DNA from: Aspidapion aeneum
Taxonomy: Eukaryota > Arthropoda > Insecta > Coleoptera > Brentidae
DNA length: 64,000 bases
Assembly (NCBI GenBank): GCA_963576565.1
Contig: OY755045.1
Location: 8,096,977 to 8,160,976, forward strand
Reading direction: 5' to 3'
Shown here: positions 10,325 to 21,893 of the stretch, piece by piece
How positions within the stretch are numbered: the stretch's first letter is position 1
How the letters are laid out: every line of letters starts with the position of its first letter
Position numbers and translations under genes: made by a program
The notes under the pieces: model-generated
Seen by the model: only the letters and a program-made list of their open reading frames with translations
Told to the model about the DNA's origin: nothing
Database searches by the model: none

Positions 10325-12650
10325 AATTACAACAAACAGTTTATCAACCAAAGCACCGTTGCAGTATGGTGGGGCCACAGAGATGCGAAAAAACCACATC
10401 CTGAGTTTAGATTCGGAAAAACGTCATTTAGCGAATTTTAGGGTAAGGAATCCCATAAGACCAAAATGGAAAATTTTTGAAAATTCATATTTTAAAAACT
10501 AAACAGTTTATCAACAAAAGCACCAAGTTGCAGTATGGTAGGGCCACAGAGATGCGGAAAAACCACACCCTGAGTTTAGATTCGGAAAAACGTCATTTAG
10601 CGAATTTTAGGGTAGGGAATCCCATAAGACCGAAATGGCCAATTTTTGAAAATTCATATTTTAAAAAGTAAACAGTTTATCAACAAACGCACCGAGTTGC
10701 AGTATGGTGGGGCCACAGAGATGCGAAAAAACCACATCCTGAGTTTAGATTCGGAAAAACATCATTTAGCGAATTTTAAGGTAGGGAATCCCATAAGACC
10801 CAAATGGCCAATGTTTGAAATTTCATATTTTAAAAACTAAACAGTTTATCAACAAAAGCACCGAGTTGCCGTATGGTGGGGCCACAGAGATGCGAAAAAA
10901 CCACACCCTGAGTTTAGATTCGGAAAAACGTCATTTAGCGCATTTTAGGGTAGGGAATCCCATAAGACCAAAATGGCCAATTTTTGAAAATTCATATTTT
11001 AAAAAGTAAACAGTTTATCAACAAACGCACCGAGTTGCAGTATGGTGGGGCCACAGAGATGCGAAAAAACCACACCCTGAGTTTAGATTCGGAAAAACGT
11101 CATATAGCGAATTTTAGGGTAGGGAATCCCATAAGACCAAAATGGCCAATTTTTGAAAATTCATATTTTAAAAAGTAAACAGTTTATCAACAAACGCACC
11201 GAGTTGCAGTATGGTGGGGCCACAGAGATGCGAAAAAACCACATCCTGAGTTTAGATTCGGAAAAACGTCATTTAGCGAATTTTAGGGTAGGGAACTCAT
11301 AAGACCAAAATGGCCAATTTTTGAAATTTCATATTTTAAAAACTAAACAGTTTACCAACAAAAGCACCGAGTTGCAGTATGGTGGGGCCACAGAGATGCC
11401 AAAAAACCACACCCTGAATTTAGATTCGGAAAAACGTCATTTAGCGAATTTTAGGGTAGGGAATCCCATAAGACCAAAATGGCCAATCTTTGAAAATTCA
11501 TATTTTAAAAACTAGAGTCTGGATAAAGCATGGCTTAGTTACTCCCAAAGCCAACAGTTTTCACTATATTCATCCAATTACAACTAGTTGATCAACAAAA
11601 GCACCGCGTTGCAGTATGGTGGGGCCACAGAGATGCGAAAAAACCACATCCCGAGTTTAGATTCGGAAAAACGTCATTTAGAGAATTTTAGGGTAAGGAA
11701 ACCCATAAGACCAAAATGGTCAATTTTTGAAAATTCATATTTTAAAAACTAAACAGTTTATCAACAAAAGCACCAAGTTGCAGTATGGTGGGGCCACAGA
11801 GATGCGAAAAAACCACACCCTGAGTTTTGATTCGGAAAACCGTCATTTAGCGAATTTTAGGGTAGGGAATCCCATAAGACCAAAATGGCCAATTTTTGAA
11901 AATTCATATTTTAAAAACTAAACAGTTTATCAACAAAAGCACCGAGTTGCAGTATGGTGGGGTCACAGAGATGCGAAAAAACGACACCCTGAGTTTAGAT
12001 TCGGAAAAACGTCATTTAGCGAATTTTAGGGTAGGGAATCCCATAAGACCAAAATGGCCAATCTTTGAAAATTCATATTTTAAAAACTAATCAGTTTATC
12101 AACAAAAGCACCGAGTTGCAGTATGGTGGGGCCACAGAGATTCGAAAAAACCACACCCTGAGTTTAGATTCGGAGAGTTGTCATTTAGCTATTTTTAGGG
12201 TAGCGAATCCCAAGATGCGAAAAAACGACACCCTGAGTTTAGATTCGGAAAAACGTCATTTAGCGAATTTTAGGGTAGGGAATCCCATAAGACCAAAATG
12301 GCCAATCTTTGAAAATTCATATTTTAAAAACTAAACAGTTTATCAACAAAAGCACCGAGTTGCAGTATGGTGGGGCCACAGAGATGCCAAAAAACAACAC
12401 CCTGAGTTTAGATCCGGAAAAACGTCATTTAGCGAATTTTAGGGTAGGGAATTCCATAAGACCAAAATAGCCAATCTTTGAAAATTCATATTTTAAAATC
12501 TTAACAGTTTATCAACAAAAGCACCGAGTTGCAGTATGGTGGGGCCACAGAGATGCAAAAAAACCACACCCTGAGTTTAGATTCGGAAAAACGTCATTTA
12601 GCGAATTTTAGGGTAGGGAATCCCACAAGAACAAAATGGCCCAAATTTGA
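10325..12650 (+). repeat. 169-bp tandem satellite array
   Basis: About 13 head-to-tail monomers, each containing CAGTTTATCAACAAAAGCAC, GGTGGGGCCACAGAGATGCG and TAGGGTAGGGAATCCCATAA. The period is 169 bp, for example from 10477 to 10646, 10815 and 10984. Because 169 is not a multiple of three, each monomer opens the same 64-codon frame overlapping the next one; these are not genes. A 70-bp lead sequence (GTCTGGATAAAGCA to CATCCAATTACAAC) occurs both before the array (10270-10330) and inside it (11515-11585), indicating a larger duplicated unit. One monomer near 12170-12210 is internally duplicated. Confidence 0.9.
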
Positions 12651-12958
12651 AAAATAACCCAACCCCCTATGATAATCTAGCAGAATAAGCTAAAACATAT
12701 GATTTAAATTTTTTTTAAAATCACAAAATATTCAAAACAATTTTGTTTCATCAAAAATCTTTATAAAATTAAAAAAGGAGTCTCTAAGCTATAATATAAT
12801 GCTAATCTGATCCCCCAACCCTCTCTGATAATCCAGCAGAATAAGCTGAAACATGTGATTTAAATTAAAAACAAAAAAGCCAAATTTTGAAAATTCATAT
12901 TTCAAAAACTATACAGTTTATCAACAAAAGCACCGAGTTGCAGTATGGTGGGGACATA
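12651..12958 (+). repeat. satellite edge with a second, diverged repeat
   Basis: A block with TAATCTAGCAGAATAAGCT is repeated about 160 bp later as TAATCCAGCAGAATAAGCT, each followed by AACATRTGATTTAAAT. After these comes one more partial 169-bp monomer (12885-12955), cut off by the hAT-like element that starts at 12960. Confidence 0.65.
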
Positions 12959-12959
12959 G

Positions 12960-13937
12960 CAGTGCCGTAACTATGGAGGTGCGACTGGTGTCCCCGCACA
13001 GAGGGCGCCATTAGCCGCCTTCTGAGTTAATTTTGTAGAGGAGGGCGCCAAACTCTAACACCAGTATTTACTAAGACCTCAAGACTTAGCATTGTAAACC
13101 GGGTTTAAGTATCAAGTCTATAGAATTGATACCGACCGGTTTAAGTGTATTTTTTGAATACTCACAGGTCAAATAACTGCAATGATTTGGTTCACCCTAA
13201 TGTGCAATATTATAGTAAGCATTTCTCAGTGAGTTTCATCTTATATAAATTCAAATTAACTTTAGAAATAAAGAAGAACAAGATAAAAATTTTGTCATTA
13301 ATTTTTGGAAATTTAGTCCATGCAGTCGTAGGATTCCCGTTAAAAATAGTCTCATATTGTAGTACCACTCCTGAGGGGTGGTTTAAAGTTCGAAAAACAA
13401 TAAAAATAATCCATGATTGACAAAAAAACTTATATACAAAAATATTCAAAGCTAAATAATGCATAACTAATTTAAAACTATATCTGTAGATGCATTACTC
13501 TATTAAATACGTATCAATATTTAAATACTGTAAAAAGCACAAGATATATTAGAATCCCTTTTCAATTACACATTCACCAAAACAATGGACCATCGGTTTA
13601 ATCATCGCTAACTTGTCTAAAAAATTAACATGTAAAATATAGCGGACAGCTGACACTGACTTACACCGTTTTTATTCGACATTTCCTAGTGACGTTTGGA
13701 GGGTTAAATATGGCTACCATTTTTAAACCAAAATATTTTATTCTTTTTATTTATTAATAACCTTTGTTTGGAAATAATGTCTTTGTTACAACAAAAAAAG
13801 ATGACCCATATCGCAAGGTATTTATGAACAATTTATATAAATATTAAAAACTATTGCATTCACGGGAAAAATAAGTTAAACCGTCAACCAAAATGTAGAC
13901 TTTTGAACCGGGCGCCAATCGCCCTAGTTACGGCGCT
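12960..13937. mobile_element. hAT-like TIR element, non-autonomous
   Basis: The left end CAGTGCCGTAACTATGG mirrors the right end CCCTAGTTACGGCGCTG. Sub-terminal GGGCGCC strings sit near both ends. The left edge interrupts a satellite monomer. No coding content is recognised inside and no clear 8-bp target duplication remains. Confidence 0.5.
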
Positions 13938-13949
13938 GATTTGATGCAG

Positions 13950-14784
13950 CAGTAGCGTGTCGTTGATAGACAATAGACAATAGACAACTTTATTAATCTT
14001 TTCAGCTACAATAATGTAGATAAGATACGTCAAATACAAAAAATATAACATTAAGTGTAAATAATAATAGTGTAAATATTTAAAAAAATTAAAACGAAAA
14101 CACATTTACAAAATTTGTATATATATGTATATAAATATTGAGAACAAAAATTTACCTTCTGCCCAACATGTAGTTTTCAAATTCCATTAAACTATAAAAA
14201 GTTTCTTTTAATAAAAGATTTTTGATTTCTTTTTTGAATCTTGGCAGCGACGTAGTTTGTTTGATTTTGTTTGGCAACAAGTTAAAGAATTTGCATCCAA
14301 GATAATGAGTACTTTTTTTATATACTCATGGTTGTGTTTATGGATGCTGAAGTGGTTACGACTTCTAGTTGGATAGTTGTGATAAGAACTATTTAATGTA
14401 AAAATATTTTGGTGTTGAAAAATGAAAATGAGTAGTTTATATATGTAAATACTTGTTATTGTCATAATTTTATTATCCTTAAATGCAGAGCGACAAGTAC
14501 CGTACCTCTTTTGACCTACCAATACTCTTTCCACATCCTGAGCACTACCCCATACTGCCACACCATAGGCTAAAGGATAAAAGGGCGAGGGGGCGAAGAC
14601 CTTAAGGGGCGCAAATTTAGGTATGGGAGTCAAATAAATTACAAACCTATTTTTTAAATAATAACACGCGCACCATTTGTTTTTGCGTTAAATTTAGTTT
14701 TTCTATTTTTTTTCTTTAGGGACGCTAGGGGCGCCAAGCGCATAGGGGCGGGAAGGGGAGCATTCGCCCCCCTGGCCCCCACTG
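13950..14784. mobile_element. hAT-like MITE with 8-bp target duplication, carrying a nested LINE
   Basis: The ends are CAGTAGCGTGTCG at 13950 and GGCCCCCACTG at 14784. They are flanked by the exact direct repeat TGATGCAG (13942-13949 and 14785-14792), the 8-bp duplication expected of hAT elements. The MITE's own sequence (GCGAAGACCTTAAGGGGCGC and AAGCGCATAGGGGCGG) recurs at 61888-62065. Its left part is split by the LINE-C copy at about 13967-14575. Confidence 0.7.
13967..14575 (-). mobile_element. LINE-C 3' end (CR1/jockey-group-like)
   Basis: The minus strand encodes YGVAVWGSAQDVERVLVGQK, the region after the reverse transcriptase in CR1/jockey-group LINEs. It continues to HNYPTRSRNHFSIHKHNHEY, matching the usual YNTR C-terminal motif. 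The last 85 codons are identical in amino acids to the copy at 62958-63465, so the two insertions are young or one derives from the other. The 3' tail is a repeated TGTCTAT unit. Clade assignment is from motif memory. Confidence 0.8.
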
Positions 14785-14792
14785 TGATGCAG

Positions 14793-15266
14793 CAGTGTAT
14801 TATTATTCCAACATCAACAAATAACTAAAGGGAATTACTAGGTTTTATTATTGGAAATGTATGTTAATACACGAAATTTATCTAACGATTTTAAACACCA
14901 TGAGGTCCTCATTACACGATATTATTAGTAGTAAAAAACATAGTCCAGTTTATCATTTGGTAGATGGTATGGCTATGTGGAGTTGGTTGGTACGTCGGTT
15001 TTATTACCCTACTTTGTAATGGTGCCTATAAATTTTGGTACAGCGTCGATAAAATAGTCACAATTTGTAATGCATCCGATTAAAGAAAAAACCGATCATC
15101 CCACATGCTCAATGATTTTACATTTGTTTTACTTTGTAAGTAATAAGTATATTCAGAATATAACCTGCTCAAATATTAAAGTGAGTCACCCCATTTTTTT
15201 TGACATTTTTAAAGTAAATTTATTCCTAAACGAAACGGTCAATTCCCATACAATTTTCTGTGTGAT
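14793..15266. other. no gene seen
   Basis: AT-rich DNA between a hAT-like element and a foldback element; no supported coding region. Confidence 0.35.
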
Positions 15267-16193
15267 ATAGCTTCGATTATCCTCTTTTAATGTTTGGTCT
15301 CCTTGTTGTCCTGCGCTTGACAGACAGCTTCACAGGGTGGCAACAACGCAAGTGTAAAAAAAATGCAAAAATTTGCACGCCTCCCATTTCCCGTACGATA
15401 TTAAAAAAAAAAATTGTGACACAAAATATCAGCTAAAGCCAAAAAAAGTAGAATCTCAGTTTTTTAAATTTCTTTTTAGTTTCCAAGATATGATTTTTTC
15501 CATAAAATTGTACTTTTTTTCATTTTTAATTTGACGTTTCTACCCAGTTTGATCAAAGATAAGAGTCATGAGTAAGAAAATTCGTTTGAATCCATGGACT
15601 TTGCCAAATAACTGGCATTTTTAAAAAAAATCATGATGATATTTTACCAAAAATAAAGAAACCGTCTCGGCATAAATGTTCAAACTTCAATAAAACGTGT
15701 TTTGCATTTACCTAGAGTTGATATCAGATCACTTACAGAAGGTGAAACTCAGGTTTGGTCAGAAAAAGGAGAATTTATGAAAAATTATTATTGCACGCCC
15801 CTGATTCTGCTCAGTGGTCATCTAGGGTACAACGGCGTACAGGGCTCGAAAAGGCCAATATTTGGGTTGCCTTATAACAAATTTCGTGGCTATAGGTCAA
15901 GCCGGGTAGAAACGTCAAACTAAAAATCCGAAAAACTACAATTTTATAGAAAAAAATCATATCTCGGAAACTAAAGAGATATTTAAAAAACTAAGAAATA
16001 ACTTTTTTGGGCTTTAGCTAACTGTCATTGTATTTCATTAAAATTTTTTTGAAAAAAATCGTACGGGAAATGGGTGCTGTGCGAAGTTTCGCACTTTTGT
16101 TACACTTGCGTTGTAGCCACCCTGTGAAGCTACCTGTCAAGCACAGGACAACAAGTTAACTAAACATTAAAAGAGGATAATCGAAACTATTAG
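15267..16193. mobile_element. foldback element with about 300-bp inverted arms
   Basis: The left arm opens TTCGATTATCCTCTTTTAAT and the right arm closes with its near-perfect complement ending GGATAATCGAA. Pairing continues inward through TCACAGGGTGGC/GCCACCCTGTGA, CCCATTTCCCGTACGAT/ATCGTACGGGAAATGGG and on to TTTGACGTTTCTACCC/GGGTAGAAACGTCAAA. No coding content is recognised. The superfamily is unknown. Confidence 0.75.
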
Positions 16194-16439
16194 TGGCGTG
16201 TCGTATAGAGGCCAGGGGGGGGCCATCCACTGTCTTTATTTATTTTGAACAAGACGTTTCGGTTAGTAAGTATCTCTAACCGTTTTCAAGTAAACAATCT
16301 TGTCTACAGGCTACTACTTATACTACTTGGTGCGCAGTCAGGTGTGACGGCCCGCCCCTTTTTTATTCCTAAGATGCTTGTTTTTCTTAAGGAGTGGTCT
16401 CCATATGTTTGGTACGTCCGTGCTTGGTTGACTGAAAAC

Positions 16440-17160
16440 TTCTGTTTTACACGGCATGGGAATACAACTTAACGACCGATTTACCATATACACATTAGAG
16501 TTTGTTGATGACTAAGTAATTCTAGCTAATGATAGAGAAGAACGAATAAAATGAGTTAGAACTACACAATGAACAAACAATATCTCCATACAATTAGTAT
16601 GTATACTTGGGTGTCACATTTGATAAGACAGGAATAGACTGTAAAGAACTGAAAAAAAAATTAGTCAAAGCAAAAAAGTTTATTGGATGCCTTAACAGTA
16701 TTTTATGGAGCAAAGAGATAGAAACTAATGTAAAATTTAAGATATATTAAACAATAGTGAAAAGCACACTGTTGTATGGAATAAAGACTTGTCGCGTGAA
16801 AAAATACAAAACAAAAATGAAAAATGTCGAAGTGGATTCAATAAAAACATCAACGAGAATATCTAGTACAGATCATATAAGAAATGAGACCATAAAAGAA
16901 AAAATGGGAATGGAGGGAAGCATAACGGATCACATCACTAAAAGACAACTGATATGGTATGGCCATGTACAACGGATGAACGACGAGCGATTACCAAAGC
17001 AGGTCCTAGAATGGCAACCAATAGGCCGCAGAAAAAGAGGGCGTCCAAAACTGGAATGGCAACAGTCAATCCAAAGATCAATGAGAGGATCGAAGGAGGG
17101 GGAGAATAGGCGTCAGACAACCTAGAAAAATGTTCCAAATCGATATAGCCCTCCATATCC
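16440..17160 (+). mobile_element. LINE-B copy, 5'-truncated
   Basis: It starts in the block encoding HGMGIQLNDRFTIYT. Just after it the catalytic FADD is mutated (Val-Asp-Asp, then a stop). From 16757 it is open for 122 codons covering the LLYGIKTCRV and ITKRQLIWYGHVQRMND tail. Part of the C-terminus (QKNLTxDDCQDR of other copies) is deleted. Confidence 0.85.
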
Positions 17161-17169
17161 TCAGTACTG

Positions 17170-17900
17170 ACCTTCTGCAGAACATGAAACCTTGGTGACA
17201 AGCATGCTTAAAAGGGAAAAAGGAGTACATGAAGAAACTGGATTAAAATAACAAAGAAAAAGCTGTAAACAAAACTATGATGATATCTAAACTGCATCGT
17301 AACGTAAAGAACATAAATAAGAAAAAGACTGAAAAAATACCGCGGGATAAGATGCTGTTACACACTCGAAACCTTTCTTCTTTTATTTCTTCTTATCTTT
17401 ATTTTATTGATCAAGCTTCGAAGATTTATTCGGTTCTATCGCTTCTTCTATTGGGTACCATCGGGTACCATCAAATACCATACCATCATCGGGTATACCA
17501 TCGAGTTCGGCCGCGGTTTGACTGAATGATAGGATAGTTCAGCTTGGTACTGTCTCGTTGATCTGTTTATTTGCATGCTTCTTTGCATGCCTGTGGTACG
17601 AATTTATAATCGATTGGGATCTATACATAAAAGTAGAAGTAAAGGTAAGTAAACTTTGTTTCTTAGTTTGGTACCACCAGTAGACTGGAGCATGTTAGTA
17701 TCTACTTGTTTTAAACATCAGAACTACGGATTATATAACATTGAAAGGTTGGATTTGACCACATTTCTATATACACTGCGGACCTAAATAGACCCCCCCC
17801 TCTTCTAACTTTCAAACAAAAGGAGATATCGATTTCTGGTAAAAATTATTTTTAACGGAACTTTTTTGAGAACATTTGAGCTAGGTGACAGTTATGTCAA
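17170..17900. other. no gene seen; small TACCATCGGG repeat
   Basis: Unique AT-rich DNA. At 17445-17510 is a short irregular tandem of GGTACCATC-type units; nothing else is supported. Confidence 0.4.
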
Positions 17901-17904
17901 ACTA

Positions 17905-18510
17905 CTACTACTACTATGTCGGTTTAGAAAGTTTTTCTACGTAGTCCAACGCCTATTTTCAAACTCCTTTGATCCTGACAATCATCTTTTGTCAGGTTTT
18001 TTTGACTCATTGATCTTTGGATTGACTGTTGTTGCCATTCTAGTTTAGGACGCCCTCTTTTTCTGCGCCCTATTGGTTGCCATTCTAGGACCTGCTTTGG
18101 TAATCTTTTGTCTTTCATCCGTTGTATATGGCCGTACCATATCAGTTGCCTTCTAGTGATGTCATCCGTTATGCTTCCCTCGATTCCCATTCTTTCTTTT
18201 ATGATCTCATTTCTTATGTGATCTATTCTAGAAATTCTCATTGATCTTCTTATTGCATCCATTTCGACACTTTCCATTTTTGTTTTGTATTTTTCTGTTA
18301 CGCTACAAGTCTCTATTCCATACAACAGCGTGCTTTTCACCATTGTTTCATATATGTTAAATTTACATTCTTTTTTATCTCTTTGCTCCATAAAATACTG
18401 TTAAGACATCCAATAACCTTTTTTGCTTTAACTATTCTTTTTTCCAGTTCTTTACACTCTGTTCCTGTCTTATCAAATGTGACACAGAAGTATACATACC
18501 CATTGCATGG
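17905..18510 (-). mobile_element. LINE-B copy, 5'-truncated
   Basis: The 3' end is the CTACTACTACTATGTCGG tail (seen here as its complement). The minus-strand frame 18391-17924 is the longest intact LINE-B C-terminal frame in the window: LLYGIETCSVTEKYKTKM, RRSMRISRIDHIRNE, GSITDDITRRQLIWYGH and QKNLTKDDCQDQR. It breaks at the 5' side near CKELEKRIVKAKKVIGC, which lies in another frame. Confidence 0.85.
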
Positions 18511-18884
18511 AGATGTATGTCAAACTAATCTAATGTCAAAAATTTGACATAAAAATCAAAATTGTTTAATTGGAAGGGGGGGCATGTAATACCTCTTTCG
18601 AGGGGTATTTTGATTATCTATACAACACATTTAAAATTTACTTTTCGGTCGACTAAAAAAATTAAATTTTTTATTAAAAAAATTAAATTTTTTATTAAGC
18701 AAAAAAAACAGTTTAAATTGATTTATTTTATCATAAATTGAATTTTTATACTTCTAAATTATGTCAGAACCTAAAAATAAGTTAAAAAATTTAAATAAGA
18801 AAACATGCTGTGTGATCATTTTTTTATAACATTTTTTGTTTATTTTAAGTTAAGTAAAAAGTAGGCTAATTTTAATTAAATAGC

Positions 18885-19063
18885 GATTGCAACAAAATGG
18901 CGATGTAACAAAATAGCAATGTAACAAAATAGCGACTATTATGATGATTATTTGATACATCGTTATTTTGATGTGTCGATGTTTTGTTACAAACGCTTTT
19001 TTGATACATCGCTATTTTGATAGTCGCTATTTCATTACTCGCCATTTTGTACGTCGCTATTTT
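18885..19063. repeat. inverted micro-array of a ~17-bp unit
   Basis: Units like ATAGCGATGTAACAAA occur in one orientation at 18885-18945 and in the opposite orientation (TTTTGATACATCGCTATT and variants) at 18955-19063. The whole forms a short imperfect palindromic array. The final unit supplies the target of the hAT insertion at 19064. Confidence 0.6.
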
Positions 19064-20339
19064 CAGTGGCGGCGCGTGATAAAAAGCTTTGGGGGTGCAC
19101 ACCAAAAAATAAAAATAAAAATTGCGGCGCAGGCGAAAATCTTTTTTCAGTGCCACGCTAACTTTATGAGCCTTCGAGTGGGCCGTAATATCATATAATT
19201 TAGAGCAAATAATTAAAAAATGAGATATTTAGTTAGATATTATTATTGTTTTTATAAATAAATAATAAATTATCACACCTAGTTTATTTTCTCCTCTATT
19301 GGCAAAGATGAAAATTTATTTAAATATTGCACGCTAATGCTATCAGAATAAGAAACTTCCGCCATTGTCAAAATTCCCCAGATTAATATATCTACATTTT
19401 CGTAATAAAAAAAAAATTGTGTGTGCTTAAGACCACACGGCAGAAGTGTAAACTTCAACAAGGCGAAATTAATAATACTGGCCAAAAACATATTCTGCAA
19501 AGCGGACCGAACCGAACTCTTCTGTGTACTGGCCTTCATCTGCATCATCATATCGCAGTTAGTCAACTCAAGCCGATTTCACCCGAATGAGCGTTACGTA
19601 GCCGAGCCTGACGGCTCAGTTGAATTTACTACCCACCAAAACTGCTAAACACGCCTAAAGAAGTTTACACTTCAAAAACTACAAACATGTAAAACATCAT
19701 AATTTTTATTTTTTGCATACTTAGTACTTAAAATTTCAACTCTACTCAGTATTATATAATATAATAATTACTTAGTACCGAATACAAAATATCTGATACT
19801 CGAATAGGAAATATCAGTATCTATTCGATACTTGCAATGTAATCGTTGCACACACCAACTACTAAGTGCACGAATTAAAAGTGCCGGTAATCTGCTCTAA
19901 CATGCAACGCGAACCGACGACGCAGGGGTCATCACGGGGGTGCGGGCAGCATTGAGGCTGGTCTTTGTATACGCGCCGTGCAGAAGGAAGGTTCAGATTC
20001 TATGTACTGTAAAATTCTATTGGGACATGTCGTCCTCTCTTTCTATATTTCGTAATTAGCATGCGACATAACATCTAGGGTGCATAGAATTTGGTTCCAG
20101 TAAATAAAAGCGTTATTTGCATATACGTAGTATTCCGGATATGGTTGTTTGATGGAGAGTTTGAACACGAATACAAACACATACATCAGGTATTAATTCC
20201 TAGGGTATACTCCAGTCTTTAGTGAATTTCTTTTGGGATAATTATGAATTAAATCAAGGAATGATCAAAGTTTAATATTTTTTTAAGTAAAATTTGGGAG
20301 TGCACGTGCACATGTGCACTTATGGAGAAACCGCCACTG
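19064..20339. mobile_element. hAT-type non-autonomous element with perfect 8-bp target duplication
   Basis: The ends are CAGTGGCGG (19064) and CCGCCACTG (20339). Exact direct repeats GCTATTTT lie at 19056-19063 and 20340-20347. The short CAGTGG-type inverted repeats and 8-bp duplication are the hallmark of hAT elements. No transposase remnant is recognised in the 1276 bp. Inside is the small element at 19444-19673, also found at 56966-57196. Confidence 0.8.
19444..19673. mobile_element. ~230-bp MITE, nested
   Basis: It is bounded by GAAGTGTAAACTTC and its complement GAAGTTTACACTTC. Internal blocks (GCATCATCATATCGC, CACCCGAATGAGCGTTACG, CCTGACGGCTCAGTT) recur inverted at 56966-57196, where the element interrupts a LINE-B copy. 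Its outer flank (TTGTGTGTGCTTAAGACCAC) also occurs near 56030-56085. Confidence 0.65.
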
Positions 20340-20623
20340 GCTATTTTATGTGTGATTTAAATTTAAGAATTTTTTTTGGAATTTGGACCTTTTGGAAGAC
20401 AAACCCATCATCTTGTAATGACGCAGCCGCGTACTTGGCAGGTCCTAACTAGAGACCCTGTGTGTATGACATACTTTTACATAAGAAAGACGCGACAAAC
20501 TTATCAAAATCACTGAAATTAACATTTTTTGGTTATGTTATTTTCTTGCCAAGTTCATTGGCGTTTCACTAAAATAATTTAAATTGTCAGCATAAACCTA
20601 CACATTTGACCGCACCATCTATA

Positions 20624-21256
20624 CAGGGTGTTCGGCACATGAACCGTCAAAATTTTTGGGATATTGTTGGGGTCATTTTCTACCTTTTCAACCTTGGAAC
20701 TTGGGTCCTTAGAGTCACGGCTAAAGAGATATGAATTTTTAATTTTTTTTCTGATATTACCCAAAATTCCACCTTAATAATTAATAAATAAATTTTATTA
20801 ATGTCTGAAAAAGCACCTTTTTTTTATAATTCTGTAATCTTATGCTTCTTCAATTGATTAATAGATTTGTTAAAATTGATGTACCAAAGGGACATACGAA
20901 GTTTTTTATTGAAGAACATTAGTAATTTTGTGAAAGAAAACCAATTTCAAAATTAAAAATCAAAAAAAGTATCGACAATTGAGAACTTAATTTTCTTTTA
21001 AAAACTTCTTTAGTTGATTACCTTTCTAACGGTATGCTACACATTGATAAAAAAAAGATTTCTGCTTTAAAATACGGATATTTCGTCAGAAGGGCGAGAT
21101 TCGTTCGGAATTGGTAAGAAAACAATTTGATGTTTATGATCGTTTACCCACTTAAACAAAAGTTAAAATTTTAACAATAATGTATTGTGTTCTTTATTTA
21201 TACATTTTGTTCGAAACGATATAAATAAACATGTTTGTCCGCACCCTCTATATAAG
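20624..21256. mobile_element. possible ACAGGGTGT-type element with short, diverged ends
   Basis: The left edge TATACAGGGTGTTCGG partly mirrors the right edge CCGCACCCTCTATA. The interior is AT-rich without coding signal. The inverted ends are imperfect, so the boundaries are tentative. Confidence 0.35.
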
Positions 21257-21893
21257 TTTTGTTAAAAATCGTTTATTTTTATTTTCCGATGCTTATGAAT
21301 TAACAAGGACAGAAGTTGCGTCTCTCTCTAAACATCGCTAGAGTATAGAGGACCGATATTTTCATCCTTTGATTTTGACTTAAATAAATTTGACTTGGAA
21401 GAATTTATGGCGTCTCTATTTCTTTAAAATATGTCAAACATACAGAGTCTCTAGTCCTAACATTACTTATTTTTTCCTAATTTATCTTTCCTGTCCTCCT
21501 TTTGGGAGATCAAAACCTGAACTTAGAAGTGAACAATTTTTTTTTAATTCGAGATCCAACCCCAATAAAGCCAGAAACATAGTTTTTAGCCATTACTGTA
21601 CGTACTTATCATGTTATGTATAGTCAATGCCATACCATTTTTTTTCTGGGTGTGCATGCGTCACATTTTTTCGGTAATTGGTGCGTGACAAGATCATCAC
21701 TATGTTTTGTTGCGGGTCACTGGTCAAGCATAGTACTAGCTAATCTAATTCGGTACCATACATGGCCGTACCCAGGGGTAATCAAAGGGTATCGATCCCC
21801 CGAATAAGTGTTAAAATATTTCTTAGCAACACACAAGCGCGGATTTGAGAGGAGGGGTAACGTGGTAATCCCCCTCCTCCACTAGAAAAAATA

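Noticed and set aside
10477..12334. Series of near-identical 64-codon frames that look like a gene family
   Set aside because: They are the same reading of each 169-bp satellite monomer, overlap one another in shifting frames, and have no start context or domain.
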